NCBI GenBank assembly: GCA_913056195.1
Contig: CAJXMF010000011.1
Span: forward strand, 1 to 53,199
Length of the DNA: 53,199 bases
Direction of reading: 5' to 3'
Source: an uncultured Methylococcaceae bacterium
Lineage (GTDB): Bacteria; Pseudomonadota; Gammaproteobacteria; Methylococcales; Methylomonadaceae
Part shown: positions 27,887-37,553 of the stretch, one piece after another
Numbering within the stretch: position 1 is the stretch's first letter
Layout: each line of letters opens with the position of its first letter
Notes under the pieces: model-generated
Told to the model about the DNA's origin: nothing
The model's input: only the letters and a program-made list of their open reading frames with translations
The model's database searches: none
Position numbers and translations under genes: made by a program

Positions 27887-29167
27887 ATGACACACTCGTT
27901 TAAAAAAGTATTTATCCTGATACTTGTAATTTTATCATCCCGACTCTATGCGGAGACTCCCGAGCCGCTGAGTTTATCGACGGCATTGTCGAGAGCCGTT
28001 CAGGATAACCCGGGATTGGCTGAGATGAAGGCCAGGTCAGAGGCTATGGCGCAGATTCCTTCGCAAGTCGGCAGTTTGCCAGATCCTGTGATCAGCTTTA
28101 ATGCCTTGAATCTACCGGTCGATAGCTTCGATACCGCTCAGGAAAATATGACCCAGATGCAAGGTGGTATTTCTCAGGCCATTCCCTTCCCCGGCAAACT
28201 GGCTTTGCGCGAGCAGGCAGCCAGCTTTGAAGCGGAGGCGGCAGCCTTTGATGTGGTGGAAGTCAGATGGCGTTTGCTTAGAGATGTCAAAAGGCTTTGG
28301 TGGACATTAGTTTATTTGGATAAGGCTCTGAGTATTATTCGAATCAACCAGGATTTATTGCGCCAGTTTGTGGAGATTGCACAAACCAAATACGAAGTCG
28401 GAGAGGGGTTACAACAGGATGTATTGTTAGCGCAATTAGAATTGTCCAAACTGTTTGATAATGAATTGAAATTGATTGGCGCACGGGAGAACACCCAGGC
28501 GCAATTGAATGCTTTACTCAACCAGGCTGCTGATACTCCGGTCAAAATTGCTTCACCCATCGACGAGACATTGCCTGTTTTACTGGCGGAAAATGAATTA
28601 TATCAACAGGCCGAGTCGTACCGGGCATTACTGGCTTCCAGGCGTAAGAAAATAGACGCTGCCCAGCGTCGTGTGGCACTGGCGAAGAAAGATTATTATC
28701 CGGATTTTAAAGTCGGTGCTTATTATGGGGGTCGGGACAACACATTGTCTGGACGAACACGGGCAGATTTTATGTCGATGCGGCTCAGCATGACCGTACC
28801 GCTTTATTTTTCCACAAAACAAGATAAAGCCTTGGCGCAGCGTAGACAGGAGCTTATTCAACGTAAATATGCTTTGCAGGATGAGTGGAATCGCGTGCGG
28901 GAAGATATTTCTAAAGCCGTCAGTGATTTTCGGCAATCCAAAAACCAGTCCGTGTTATTCAAGAGCGGAATCATTCCACAGGCCAGACAGACTGTTGCCT
29001 CCATGCTGTCAGGTTATCAGGTAGACAAGGTCGATTTCTTGAACCTGGTACGCAGCCAAATTACTTTATACAACTATGAAATCCAATACTGGAAAGTGTT
29101 AACGGCCGCTAACCAGGCGTTGGCGCAATTGACCGCCATGATTGGCAAGGAAGATATTTATGAATAA
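27887..29167 (+). CDS. cusC: TolC-family outer-membrane channel of a Cu/Ag efflux system (CusC/CzcC-like)
   Basis: This 426-residue outer-membrane efflux protein has a signal peptide (cleaved after RLYA) and two repeated OEP halves made of long helices. Examples are LSTALSRAVQDNPGLAEMKARSEA early and QRRVALAKKDYYPDFKVGAYYGGRD midway. It is the outer duct of the tripartite pump encoded with the adaptor and the RND pump just downstream. Its last eight bases overlap the adaptor start (ATGAATAA). No lipobox was seen, unlike E. coli CusC, so the symbol reflects context and partner genes rather than orthology. Confidence 0.88.
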   Translation: MTHSFKKVFILILVILSSRLYAETPEPLSLSTALSRAVQDNPGLAEMKARSEAMAQIPSQVGSLPDPVISFNALNLPVDSFDTAQENMTQMQGGISQAIPFPGKLALREQAASFEAEAAAFDVVEVRWRLLRDVKRLWWTLVYLDKALSIIRINQDLLRQFVEIAQTKYEVGEGLQQDVLLAQLELSKLFDNELKLIGARENTQAQLNALLNQAADTPVKIASPIDETLPVLLAENELYQQAESYRALLASRRKKIDAAQRRVALAKKDYYPDFKVGAYYGGRDNTLSGRTRADFMSMRLSMTVPLYFSTKQDKALAQRRQELIQRKYALQDEWNRVREDISKAVSDFRQSKNQSVLFKSGIIPQARQTVASMLSGYQVDKVDFLNLVRSQITLYNYEIQYWKVLTAANQALAQLTAMIGKEDIYE

Positions 29168-30491
29168 GTTGATCGTCATGGCTATTGTGATGCTTGTTTT
29201 GGGTGTGACAGGCGGATATTGGTTGGCCAGCGTCAAACAGGTTGATGAACAACAGAATCCGGCATCAAGGCCTGCCGCTAAAAGGAAAATTTTGTTTTAT
29301 CGTAGTCCGATGAACCCTTCGGTGACTTCCCCGGTACCTGCCAAAGATTCCATGGGCATGGATTATGTGCCGGTTTATGCCGATGACAACCGTGATAACA
29401 AGGAACCCGCAGGTACGGTCAGCATCGATGGAACCGTCATGCAGGAAATGTCAGTGCGGACGACTAAAGCGGTCAGAAGTACCTTGTCGCATGTTGTCCG
29501 GGCCGTCGGACGGGTTGCCTATGATGAAGAGTTGATGGTTCATTTGAACCCCAAAATAGAAGGCTGGATTGAGCGGCTGTATGTCGATAAGACTGGACAA
29601 TGGGTGAAAAAAAATGCCGAACTGTTGAGTATCTATTCCCCGCAGCTGGTCACCAGTCAGCAGGAATATATCCTCGCCTTGAATAACCTGAAAGCGTTGG
29701 AAAAAAGCCCGATAGCCGATATTCGCAGAGGCGCCAGGGAACTGGTCAAGAGTTCTCTAGAGCGGCTGCAACTGCTGGATGTGCCGGCTCATCAAATACG
29801 TGAATTGGAGCGTACCCGCAAGATCAAGAAAAGCCTGCATATCCATGCCCCGGCATCGGGAATAGTGATGAAGATTGGCGCCCGGGAAGGACAATATGTC
29901 ACGCCTGCCACGGAAATTTATATGATTGCCGACTTAAGAAAAGTCTGGGTCTATGCTGATATCTATGAATACGAATTGCCCTGGGTAAAAGAAAATGATC
30001 CAGTGGAGATGCAGCTGGCCGGTATTCCCGGCAAGGTCTTCAAAGGGCATGTGGCTTACATCTATCCCTATGCCGAGGCGAAAACACGCACCATCAAGAT
30101 GCGGCTGGTTTTTGACAATCCGGAACTGTTGCTGAAACCCGAGATGTTTGCTGAAGTGACCATTTATGCCAGCAAACAGGTGCATGCTATTGTCGTTCCT
30201 TCAGAGGCCGTGATTCGTTCCGGAACACGCGCGCTGGTTCTCGTGGTTCGCGCTCCCGGCAAGTTTGCACCACGCCCGGTTGAACTGGGGCTGGCAGCCG
30301 ATGGCAAAGTCGCCATCCTGAAAGGACTGAAAGCCGGTGAAGAAGTGGTCACCTCAGGACAGTTCCTGATTGATTCGGAGTCAAACCTTCGTGAAGCGAC
30401 CGCCAAGATGATGGCACCAGAAAATACTGCAACAGAACCGCCTAAGCCGACAATGGAAGACATGAAACAAGGAGATATGAAACATGATTAA
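29160..30491 (+). CDS. cusB: RND efflux periplasmic adaptor, CusB-like
   Basis: This is a 443-residue membrane-fusion protein with an N-terminal hydrophobic anchor (MNKLIVMAIVMLVLG). A CusB-type segment, FYRSPMNPSVTSP followed by AKDSMGMDYVPVY, is a metal-binding-module relative with Met in place of Cys. Barrel-sandwich and hairpin regions follow (WIERLYVDKTGQWVKK, IHAPASGIVMKIGAREGQYV), and the C-terminus ends KQGDMKHD. It should ferry periplasmic Cu(I)/Ag(I) to the pump. AAGGAAG (29147-29153) places the start at 29160, with an 8-bp overlap on the channel gene. It overlaps the pump gene by 8 bp too. Confidence 0.93.
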   Translation: MNKLIVMAIVMLVLGVTGGYWLASVKQVDEQQNPASRPAAKRKILFYRSPMNPSVTSPVPAKDSMGMDYVPVYADDNRDNKEPAGTVSIDGTVMQEMSVRTTKAVRSTLSHVVRAVGRVAYDEELMVHLNPKIEGWIERLYVDKTGQWVKKNAELLSIYSPQLVTSQQEYILALNNLKALEKSPIADIRRGARELVKSSLERLQLLDVPAHQIRELERTRKIKKSLHIHAPASGIVMKIGAREGQYVTPATEIYMIADLRKVWVYADIYEYELPWVKENDPVEMQLAGIPGKVFKGHVAYIYPYAEAKTRTIKMRLVFDNPELLLKPEMFAEVTIYASKQVHAIVVPSEAVIRSGTRALVLVVRAPGKFAPRPVELGLAADGKVAILKGLKAGEEVVTSGQFLIDSESNLREATAKMMAPENTATEPPKPTMEDMKQGDMKHD

Positions 30492-33400
30492 TGCCATTAT
30501 CAACAGCTCCCTGAAAGACCGCTTCATGGTCCTGATGGCGACGCTGATTATTGCCTTGGCTGGGGTATGGAGCTACAAAAACATACCGTTGGATGCAATT
30601 CCGGATTTATCTGATGTGCAGGTTATTGTTTTTACCGAATATCCGGGACAAGCGCCTCAGGTCGTTGAGGATCAGGTGACGTATCCATTAACAACCGCTA
30701 TGTTGGCGGTGCCCAAAGCGAAAGTGGTACGCGGCTATTCCTTTTTTGGATTGTCATTTGTCTATATCATTTTTGAGGATGGCACCGATATGTACTGGGC
30801 CCGTTCCAGAGTTCTGGAATATCTCAATTATGTCAGCGGTCGATTGCCGGCTGGCGTTGCGCCCGCCTTAGGCCCGGATGCGACCGGCGTGGGCTGGGTC
30901 TACGAATATGCATTGGTCGACAGGACAGGTAAACATGATTTGGCCCAATTGCGCTCATTACAGGATTGGTATTTACGTTATCCGTTACAAACCGTTCCCG
31001 GTGTGTCCGAAGTCGCATCCATCGGCGGTTACGTCAAACAGTATCAGGTCGAAGTCGATCCCAATGTGTTGGAGGCCTACCATATTCCTTTAACCAAAGT
31101 CATTAAAGCGATTAAGGAATCGAATAATGATGTCGGTGGACGGCTGATTGAAATGGCCGAAACTGAATACATGGTTCGAGGTCTGGGGTATATCAAATCC
31201 ATCGCTGATCTGAAAACCATTCCTGTGGGTGTAGACCTGAACGGTACACCGATTCGCTTGCAGGATGTCGCGCAGATTCATCTAGGCCCCGAATTGCGGC
31301 GGGGGTTAGCGGAATTAAATGGCGAAGGTGAAGTCGCTGGTGGCGTGGTGATTATGCGTTATGGCGAAAATGCTTTGGCGACCATTCAAGGCGTCCGACA
31401 AAAACTGGAAGAACTCAAAAAGGGTTTGCCGGAAGGTGTCGAGATTGTGACGACTTATGATCGCGGCGATTTGATTGAACGTGCTGTGGACAGCCTGACC
31501 CGTTCCTTGCGAGATGAATTACTTATTGTCAGTCTGGTCATCGTCCTGTTTTTATTACATGCCCGTTCAGCCTTCGTGGCAATTCTCGTTTTGCCATTAG
31601 GCGTTTTAATGGCTTTTATTGTGATGAAATTTCAGGGACTGAATGCCAATATCATGTCCCTCGGAGGCATTGCCATAACTATTGGTGCTATGGCCGATGG
31701 CTCAATTGTCATGGTGGAAAATGCCCACAAACATCTTGCCAGTGCCGCAAAGGAAAAGGGGACGGCATTGACAAACCCCGAACGCTGGAAGGCCATAGCT
31801 GATTCGACCCGGGAAGTAGGGCCGGCATTGTTTTTTTCATTGGTGGTGATTTGTGTATCCTTTTTGCCTATCTTCACCATGCAGGCACAGGAAGGTCGTC
31901 TGTTCAGCCCACTGGCTTTTACCGCCACCTATTCCATGGCTGCCGCGGCCTTGCTGTCAATCACATTGGTGCCGGTGATGATGGGGTATTTGATCCGTGG
32001 CAAGATCATTTCCGAGCAGCAGAATCCGATCAATCGATTGTTACATGCCATGCATACGCCATTTTTAAAGCTGGCAATGCGTTGGCGTGGTTTGACGATC
32101 ATACTGGCATTGGGCCTATTGGCAGCCACGTATTATCCCTATTCAAAATTGGGCAACGAATTCATGCCACCCCTTGATGAAGGCGATATTTTGTATATGC
32201 CGACAACGTTTCCGGGGATTTCCATCACCAAAGCCAAAGAGCTGTTACAACAAACCGATAAGATTTTAAAAACCTTTCCAGAGGTGCATCATGTATTCGG
32301 TAAAGTTGGACGGGCGCAGACCGCCACCGATGCCGCGCCTCTATCTATGATAGAAACCGTAATTCGACTCAAACCGAAAGATAAATGGCCTGATCCCAAT
32401 AAAACTACGCAGCAGTTGATGAGTGAAATGGACAAAGCCATTCATTTTCCGGGGGTAGCCAATGCCTGGACGATGCCGATCAAAACCCGTATCGATATGT
32501 TGTCTACCGGCATAAAAACCCCGATAGGTATCAAGGTTTCGGGACCTGATCTGACGGTTTTGCAACGATTATCCAAAGATATCGAACAAGCGATGAAAAT
32601 GATGCCAGATACACTGTCCGCTTTTGGCGATAGAGCCGTGGGCGGGTATTATCTTGACTTTGATATAAACCGTGAAAAAGCCTCACGTTATGGATTGACT
32701 GTCGGTGATGTACAGAAAGTCATTCAGAGCGCCGTCGGCGGGATGAACATTACTGAAACAGTCGAAGGTCTGGAACGTTATCCGGTCAACCTGCGTTATC
32801 CCAGGGAATTACGTGATAATCTGGAAACATTAAGACGTGTTCTGATTCCAACGCCGACCGGCGCACAGATTCCCTTGGCCATGGTTGCCAAACTGGAAAT
32901 CAGACGTGGACCACCTGCCATCAAGAGTGAAGACGCCCGGCCCAATGCCTGGATCTATGTCGATATCAAAACGTCCGATATTGGCGGATTTGTCGCTGAA
33001 GCCAAGAAAGTTCTGGCTGAACAGGTCGAAGTTCCACCCGGTTATACGGTCTTCTGGTCGGGTCAATTTGAGTATATGGAACGGGCTGCGAAACGCCTGC
33101 AAATCGTCGTGCCGGCTACTTTGCTGATCATCTTCCTGTTGCTGTATTTCAATTTTCGCAATGTCAGTGAGCCGGTGCTGATCATGCTGGCTTTGCCTTT
33201 TGGCGTAATTGGCGGTATCTGGATGATTTATTTAAATGGCTACAATTTATCCGTTGCCGTTTATGTCGGCTTCATTGCGTTAGCCGGAATGGCGGCGGAA
33301 ATCGGCGTTTTGGTACTGAGTTTTATCGATATCGAAATAGTAAAACGTCGGGCCGCCAGCACGATACCGTTAACAACGGCAGAAATACGGGAAGCTGCAC

Positions 33401-33651
33401 AATCCGCCACTTCATTGCGGGTACGGCCAGTGGCAATGACCGCGTTTTCCACCATGGCGGGGTTAATTCCAATCATGTTCAGTACAAGCACTGGTTCGGA
33501 TGTCACGCATCGTATCGCAGCCCCGATGCTGGGCGGAATGTTGACGGTGTTGATTCTGAACCTGCTGGTTTTGCCGGTGATATACAGTTTTGTTTTACAG
33601 TTTCAGGAGTGGCAAAAAAGACGAGAGCTTGAAAAAATGCAATCGCATTAA
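30484..33651 (+). CDS. cusA: Cu(I)/Ag(I) RND efflux pump, CusA-like
   Basis: This is a 1055-residue heavy-metal-efflux RND transporter of the inner membrane. It has the standard 12-helix, two-loop plan, with NIPLDAIPDLSDVQVIVFTEYPGQ at the start and the proton-relay stretch GAMADGSIVMVENAHKHL in TM4. The segment RIDMLSTGIKTPIGIKV carries the Met seen in Cu/Ag pumps (HME-4 group) rather than the divalent-cation pumps. With the adaptor and channel it exports periplasmic copper or silver using the proton gradient. The gene is complete. The last of the three overlapping genes, it is followed by a 142-bp gap to copA. Confidence 0.94.
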   Translation: MINAIINSSLKDRFMVLMATLIIALAGVWSYKNIPLDAIPDLSDVQVIVFTEYPGQAPQVVEDQVTYPLTTAMLAVPKAKVVRGYSFFGLSFVYIIFEDGTDMYWARSRVLEYLNYVSGRLPAGVAPALGPDATGVGWVYEYALVDRTGKHDLAQLRSLQDWYLRYPLQTVPGVSEVASIGGYVKQYQVEVDPNVLEAYHIPLTKVIKAIKESNNDVGGRLIEMAETEYMVRGLGYIKSIADLKTIPVGVDLNGTPIRLQDVAQIHLGPELRRGLAELNGEGEVAGGVVIMRYGENALATIQGVRQKLEELKKGLPEGVEIVTTYDRGDLIERAVDSLTRSLRDELLIVSLVIVLFLLHARSAFVAILVLPLGVLMAFIVMKFQGLNANIMSLGGIAITIGAMADGSIVMVENAHKHLASAAKEKGTALTNPERWKAIADSTREVGPALFFSLVVICVSFLPIFTMQAQEGRLFSPLAFTATYSMAAAALLSITLVPVMMGYLIRGKIISEQQNPINRLLHAMHTPFLKLAMRWRGLTIILALGLLAATYYPYSKLGNEFMPPLDEGDILYMPTTFPGISITKAKELLQQTDKILKTFPEVHHVFGKVGRAQTATDAAPLSMIETVIRLKPKDKWPDPNKTTQQLMSEMDKAIHFPGVANAWTMPIKTRIDMLSTGIKTPIGIKVSGPDLTVLQRLSKDIEQAMKMMPDTLSAFGDRAVGGYYLDFDINREKASRYGLTVGDVQKVIQSAVGGMNITETVEGLERYPVNLRYPRELRDNLETLRRVLIPTPTGAQIPLAMVAKLEIRRGPPAIKSEDARPNAWIYVDIKTSDIGGFVAEAKKVLAEQVEVPPGYTVFWSGQFEYMERAAKRLQIVVPATLLIIFLLLYFNFRNVSEPVLIMLALPFGVIGGIWMIYLNGYNLSVAVYVGFIALAGMAAEIGVLVLSFIDIEIVKRRAASTIPLTTAEIREAAQSATSLRVRPVAMTAFSTMAGLIPIMFSTSTGSDVTHRIAAPMLGGMLTVLILNLLVLPVIYSFVLQFQEWQKRRELEKMQSH

Positions 33652-33793
33652 ATAACTGAATATCCCTTATGAACTAAAACAACAGAGCTGTAAATACGAT
33701 TATCTAAAGCATAATCATAAATCGCCGCAACTAAAAACTCCGATTACGCAAACGCTAATCCGAGTTACCTATCTAAAAACAGGAGATTTAAAG

Positions 33794-36109
33794 ATGACAC
33801 ATCAGCATGAGCAGAAAAGTAAGTCTTCTTGTTGTCAACACAAAGACACACAAGATAAAACGTCTCATTTAACAGGCTCTGGAGGGCAATTTGTGTGTCC
33901 AATGCACCCGCAAGTCCGCCAAGATCATCCGGGGGATTGTCCCATTTGTGGCATGACACTTGAACCTGTTAATACCACTGATGAGGCATCGACGATTCAA
34001 TATGTTTGTCCTATGCATCCTGAAATTGTGCGTGATGCTCCCGGTGATTGCCCTATTTGTGGTATGACGTTGGAGGCTAGAGAAGTTCAAGCCAATGCTG
34101 AAGATAATGCCGAACTGAAGCGCATGACGCGGCGATTCTGGATCGCTCTGGGATTGAGTTTGCCGCTATTTATCTTGGCAATGGTACATGATTTAATGCC
34201 TGAGCTACTTGTCAATAAACTGACAACCCAAACCCTTCAATGGATTGAATTTGCTTTGGCGACACCGGTTGTGTGGTGGTGTGGCTGGCCTTTTTTCCAG
34301 AAAGGCTGGGCATCCATCATTAATCGCCATTTAAATATGTTTACCTTGATTGCACTCGGTATCAGTGTCGCATGGGGATATAGTGTGGTTGCCACGTTTT
34401 GGCCTCATATTTTTCCCGATATTATGCGTGATGAAAGTGGTGCGGTCGCCGTTTATTTTGAAGCTTCCGCGGTTATTACAACGTTGGTCTTATTAGGCCA
34501 GGTTTTGGAGCTGAAGGCGCGCAGCCAAACCAGTGCCGCGATTAAGTTATTATTGGGAATGGCGCCAAAAACAGCGACACGGGTCAATGCGCAAGGCGAT
34601 GAGGAACGTGTTCCACTGACAGAGGTGCACGTTGGCGATCGTTTAAGAGTTAAGCCGGGTGAAAAAATTCCGGTAGACGGGGTTGTATTGGAAGGGCATT
34701 CGACCGTCGATGAGTCGATGGTGACAGGTGAACCGCTTTCAGTCAGTAAAAAATCGGGCGATCATGTAATTGGTGCAACAGTTAATGGCACGGGAAGTTT
34801 GCTGATTGAGGCGGAAAAAGTAGGGCGTGAAACATTGTTGGCTCAGATTGTTCAGATGGTGAGTGACGCGCAACGCAGTCGGGCGCCGATTCAAAAACTG
34901 GCAGACACCGTCGCCGGGTATTTTGTGCCTGCAGTTATTTTAACTGCCTTACTGACATTGTTTGTCTGGTGGTGGTTCGGGCCAGAACCGCGCCTGGCAC
35001 ATGCCGTGGTGAATGCCGTGGCCGTGCTGATTATCGCTTGTCCCTGTGCTTTAGGTTTGGCCACACCCGTGTCTATTATGGTAGGTACTGGTCGAGGCGC
35101 GACGGCGGGCGTTTTGATTAAAAATGCACAAGTGTTGGAATTGATGGAAAAAGTGGATACCTTAGTGGTGGATAAGACCGGAACATTGACCGAGGGAAAG
35201 CCTAAATTAACCCATGTGAAACCAATTGCTGAGGTGGATGAAAAGATTTTTTTACAGCTGATTGGCAGTTTGGAGCGTGCTAGTGAGCATCCGTTGGCTG
35301 AGGCTATTGTTCAAGATGTTTTAGCGAGCGGGATTGATTTATCAGATGTTCAGGCATTTCAAGCACTGACGGGACGAGGTGTGCAAGGCCAAGTTAATGG
35401 TCATACGGTGACATTAGGCAATTCCAGATTAATGCAGGAAATGGGAATTAATATCGAAGCCTTGACCGGGGATGCAGAAAATTTGCGTAAAAATGGCGAA
35501 ACGGTCATGTTTGTCGGTATTGATGGTAATGCGGCCGGTTTAATTGCAGTTTCCGATCCAATTAAATCGACAACCGCTGAGGCATTAAAAGCTTTGCATG
35601 ATTTTAATATCAAGGTCGTGATGTTGACGGGGGATAACCAGACGAGTGCAAATGCGGTAGCTGCGCACCTGGGCATCGATGATGTTGTTGCAGAGGTTTT
35701 GCCTGAACAAAAAGCCCAGGTGATTAAACAATTACAGAGTCAAGGGAAAGTCGTTGCCATGGCGGGAGATGGAATCAATGATGCGCCGGCACTGGCGCAG
35801 GCTGATGTAGGGATCGCCATGGGAACGGGGACGGATGTGGCTATGGAAAGTGCAGATGTGACATTGGTAAAAGGCGATTTGATGGGTATCGTAAAAGCAC
35901 GCCGCTTGAGTGTTGCTACCATGCGTAATATTCGCCAGAATCTGTTCTTTGCATTTTTCTATAATAGTTTGGGTGTACCGGTTGCCGCCGGGATATTGTA
36001 TCCGTTTTTTGGTATTCTGCTGTCGCCGATTATTGCCGCTGCAGCGATGAGTTTTAGTTCGGTTTCAGTGATTTTTAATGCGTTGCGGTTACGGAATTTA
36101 TCGTTATGA
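33794..36109 (+). CDS. copA: Copper-translocating P1B-type ATPase with two N-terminal HMBD modules
   Basis: This is a 771-residue P-type ATPase. Two tandem heavy-metal-binding modules open it ([20 protein letters not shown] near residues 36-55 and [20 protein letters not shown] near 75-94), in place of the usual HMA domains. The membrane metal site is Cys416-Pro-Cys418 (IIACPCALG), the phosphorylation site is Asp460 in DKTGTLTEG, and the actuator motif TGE and hinge [14 protein letters not shown] are present. It exports cytoplasmic Cu(I) to the periplasm, where the CusCBA-type pump can finish the job. Its own ribosome site (CAGGAGAT) and the gap from cusA suggest it may be separately transcribed. 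A MITE begins 41 bp after its stop. Confidence 0.93.
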   Translation: MTHQHEQKSKSSCCQHKDTQDKTSHLTGSGGQFVCPMHPQVRQDHPGDCPICGMTLEPVNTTDEASTIQYVCPMHPEIVRDAPGDCPICGMTLEAREVQANAEDNAELKRMTRRFWIALGLSLPLFILAMVHDLMPELLVNKLTTQTLQWIEFALATPVVWWCGWPFFQKGWASIINRHLNMFTLIALGISVAWGYSVVATFWPHIFPDIMRDESGAVAVYFEASAVITTLVLLGQVLELKARSQTSAAIKLLLGMAPKTATRVNAQGDEERVPLTEVHVGDRLRVKPGEKIPVDGVVLEGHSTVDESMVTGEPLSVSKKSGDHVIGATVNGTGSLLIEAEKVGRETLLAQIVQMVSDAQRSRAPIQKLADTVAGYFVPAVILTALLTLFVWWWFGPEPRLAHAVVNAVAVLIIACPCALGLATPVSIMVGTGRGATAGVLIKNAQVLELMEKVDTLVVDKTGTLTEGKPKLTHVKPIAEVDEKIFLQLIGSLERASEHPLAEAIVQDVLASGIDLSDVQAFQALTGRGVQGQVNGHTVTLGNSRLMQEMGINIEALTGDAENLRKNGETVMFVGIDGNAAGLIAVSDPIKSTTAEALKALHDFNIKVVMLTGDNQTSANAVAAHLGIDDVVAEVLPEQKAQVIKQLQSQGKVVAMAGDGINDAPALAQADVGIAMGTGTDVAMESADVTLVKGDLMGIVKARRLSVATMRNIRQNLFFAFFYNSLGVPVAAGILYPFFGILLSPIIAAAAMSFSSVSVIFNALRLRNLSL

Positions 36110-36150
36110 TGAGACTGTAATGGTTCCATAACTTTTTTGTTTTATAGTTC

Positions 36151-36304
36151 GTAACTACTCAGCGTAAATTCTTCTGTGGGCATAGGCTGTTGATTTATCA
36201 GGCTTCTGCAACAGGACGTTGCAGCAGAGCTTACAGGGACGTATTTACGCGTCCTTATAAATCAATAGCCTATGCCTTCAGCCCCAAACACGCTGAGTAG
36301 TTAC
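36151..36304 (-). mobile_element. IS66-like MITE, copy 3 (complete, inverted)
   Basis: This complete 154-bp copy is in the opposite orientation to the other three. The ends are GTAACTACTCAGCGT and its complement. The target duplication TATAGTTC is perfect at 36143-36150 and 36305-36312. It matches the 4794-4947 copy except at two positions. It sits in the 236-bp gap between copA and nuoA, ending 41 bp before the nuoA start, so removing it with one repeat would leave a gap of only about 74 bp. Confidence 0.93.
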
Positions 36305-36345
36305 TATAGTTCTTTGATTCTAAATACGGGGCAAGGTCTTTAATT

Positions 36346-36771
36346 ATGAATACAGAAGTCGATTTTGCCGTCAGCCTTTCGCCGTTGATCATTTATTTTG
36401 TGGCGATTCTGGTCATTACTGCAGTTATGCTTGGCGGAAGTTTTTTTTTAGGACAAAAGCACCACACTAAAGCCAAAGATGAGCCTTTTGAATCGGGCAT
36501 CGTACCTACTGGTGATGTTCATCTGCGAGTTTCTGTGCCTTTTTATCGCCTGGCTATTTTCTTTGTTATTTTTGATATGGAGAGTGTATTCCTTTATGCT
36601 TGGTCGGTAGCGTTAGAGAAATCGGGCTGGTCGGGTTTTATGGAGGCACTGGTTTTTATCAGTATATTACTGGCTACGCTGATTTATCTTGTCGCTACAG
36701 GTGCGCTCGACTGGCGCACGCGCAGACAGCGCGTTGATCGTTCCAGAATCCACGATAAGGCAAGCCAATGA
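36346..36771 (+). CDS. nuoA: NADH:quinone oxidoreductase subunit A
   Basis: This 141-residue membrane subunit of complex I has three hydrophobic helices. The conserved loop [20 protein letters not shown] is followed by [14 protein letters not shown]. It helps form the quinone-site region near NuoH and NuoJ. It is the first gene of a complete nuo operon and overlaps nuoB by 4 bp. The MITE immediately upstream limits the room for the operon promoter. Confidence 0.96.
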   Translation: MNTEVDFAVSLSPLIIYFVAILVITAVMLGGSFFLGQKHHTKAKDEPFESGIVPTGDVHLRVSVPFYRLAIFFVIFDMESVFLYAWSVALEKSGWSGFMEALVFISILLATLIYLVATGALDWRTRRQRVDRSRIHDKASQ

Positions 36772-37409
36772 ACTGGACACTAACCCCGGCTGAAAACAGC
36801 CCTACTTCAAAATTAAAGCAACAAACGTATGAAGAGGCTATGCGGCGGAATTTTCTATTTGCCAGGCTTGAAGATATGGTCGCCTGGGGACGCGCCAATT
36901 CTATCTGGCCATTTAACTTCGGTCTTTCCTGCTGCTACGTCGAAATGGCAACCGCCTTTACCAGTCGCCACGATATTGCCCGTTTTGGTTCCGAAGTCAT
37001 ACGCAGCTCGCCACGTCAGGCTGATGTGATGGTCATATCAGGTACTGTTTTTCGAAAAATGGCGCCGGTTGTCAAGCGTCTTTATGATCAATTATTGGAA
37101 CCGCGCTGGGTCATTTCCATGGGGTCGTGCGCCAACTCCGGCGGTATGTACGATATCTATAGCGTGGTACAAGGCGTCGATAAGTTTTTACCGGTTGATG
37201 TCTATGTACCGGGTTGTCCACCACGCCCTGAGGCATTGCTACAAGGCTTGATGTTGCTTCAGGATGCGATAGCCCATCAGGAAAAACGCCCATTAAGCTG
37301 GGTTGTGGGGGATCAAAATGTACACAAAGCAACGCCTCCAAGTTTTCGTGATTTACTCACTGAAAAGAGAATGCGAACCCGGCAATTAAGAGATCCTGAT
37401 GAAATTTAG
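36768..37409 (+). CDS. nuoB: NADH:quinone oxidoreductase subunit B
   Basis: This 213-residue subunit carries cluster N2, the last iron-sulfur centre before quinone. The ligands are visible as the tandem Cys55-Cys56 ([10 protein letters not shown]), Cys121 (GSCANSGG) and Cys150 (GCPPRPEA). It overlaps nuoA by ATGA. A roughly 144-bp gap to nuoCD follows, the largest inside the operon. Confidence 0.97.
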   Translation: MNWTLTPAENSPTSKLKQQTYEEAMRRNFLFARLEDMVAWGRANSIWPFNFGLSCCYVEMATAFTSRHDIARFGSEVIRSSPRQADVMVISGTVFRKMAPVVKRLYDQLLEPRWVISMGSCANSGGMYDIYSVVQGVDKFLPVDVYVPGCPPRPEALLQGLMLLQDAIAHQEKRPLSWVVGDQNVHKATPPSFRDLLTEKRMRTRQLRDPDEI

Positions 37410-37553
37410 TTTCAGAGTAACTTCTTACCCATGCCGCTTGAAGCCTTACCATTTTCCCTCCTACATGGACGTATTCAAGGCGTCTTCCAGAACAGACCCT
37501 TCATATAAAAGGCGTGTACGGTTATGTTTCGGTAAAGATTGGGGAGAAAATCG

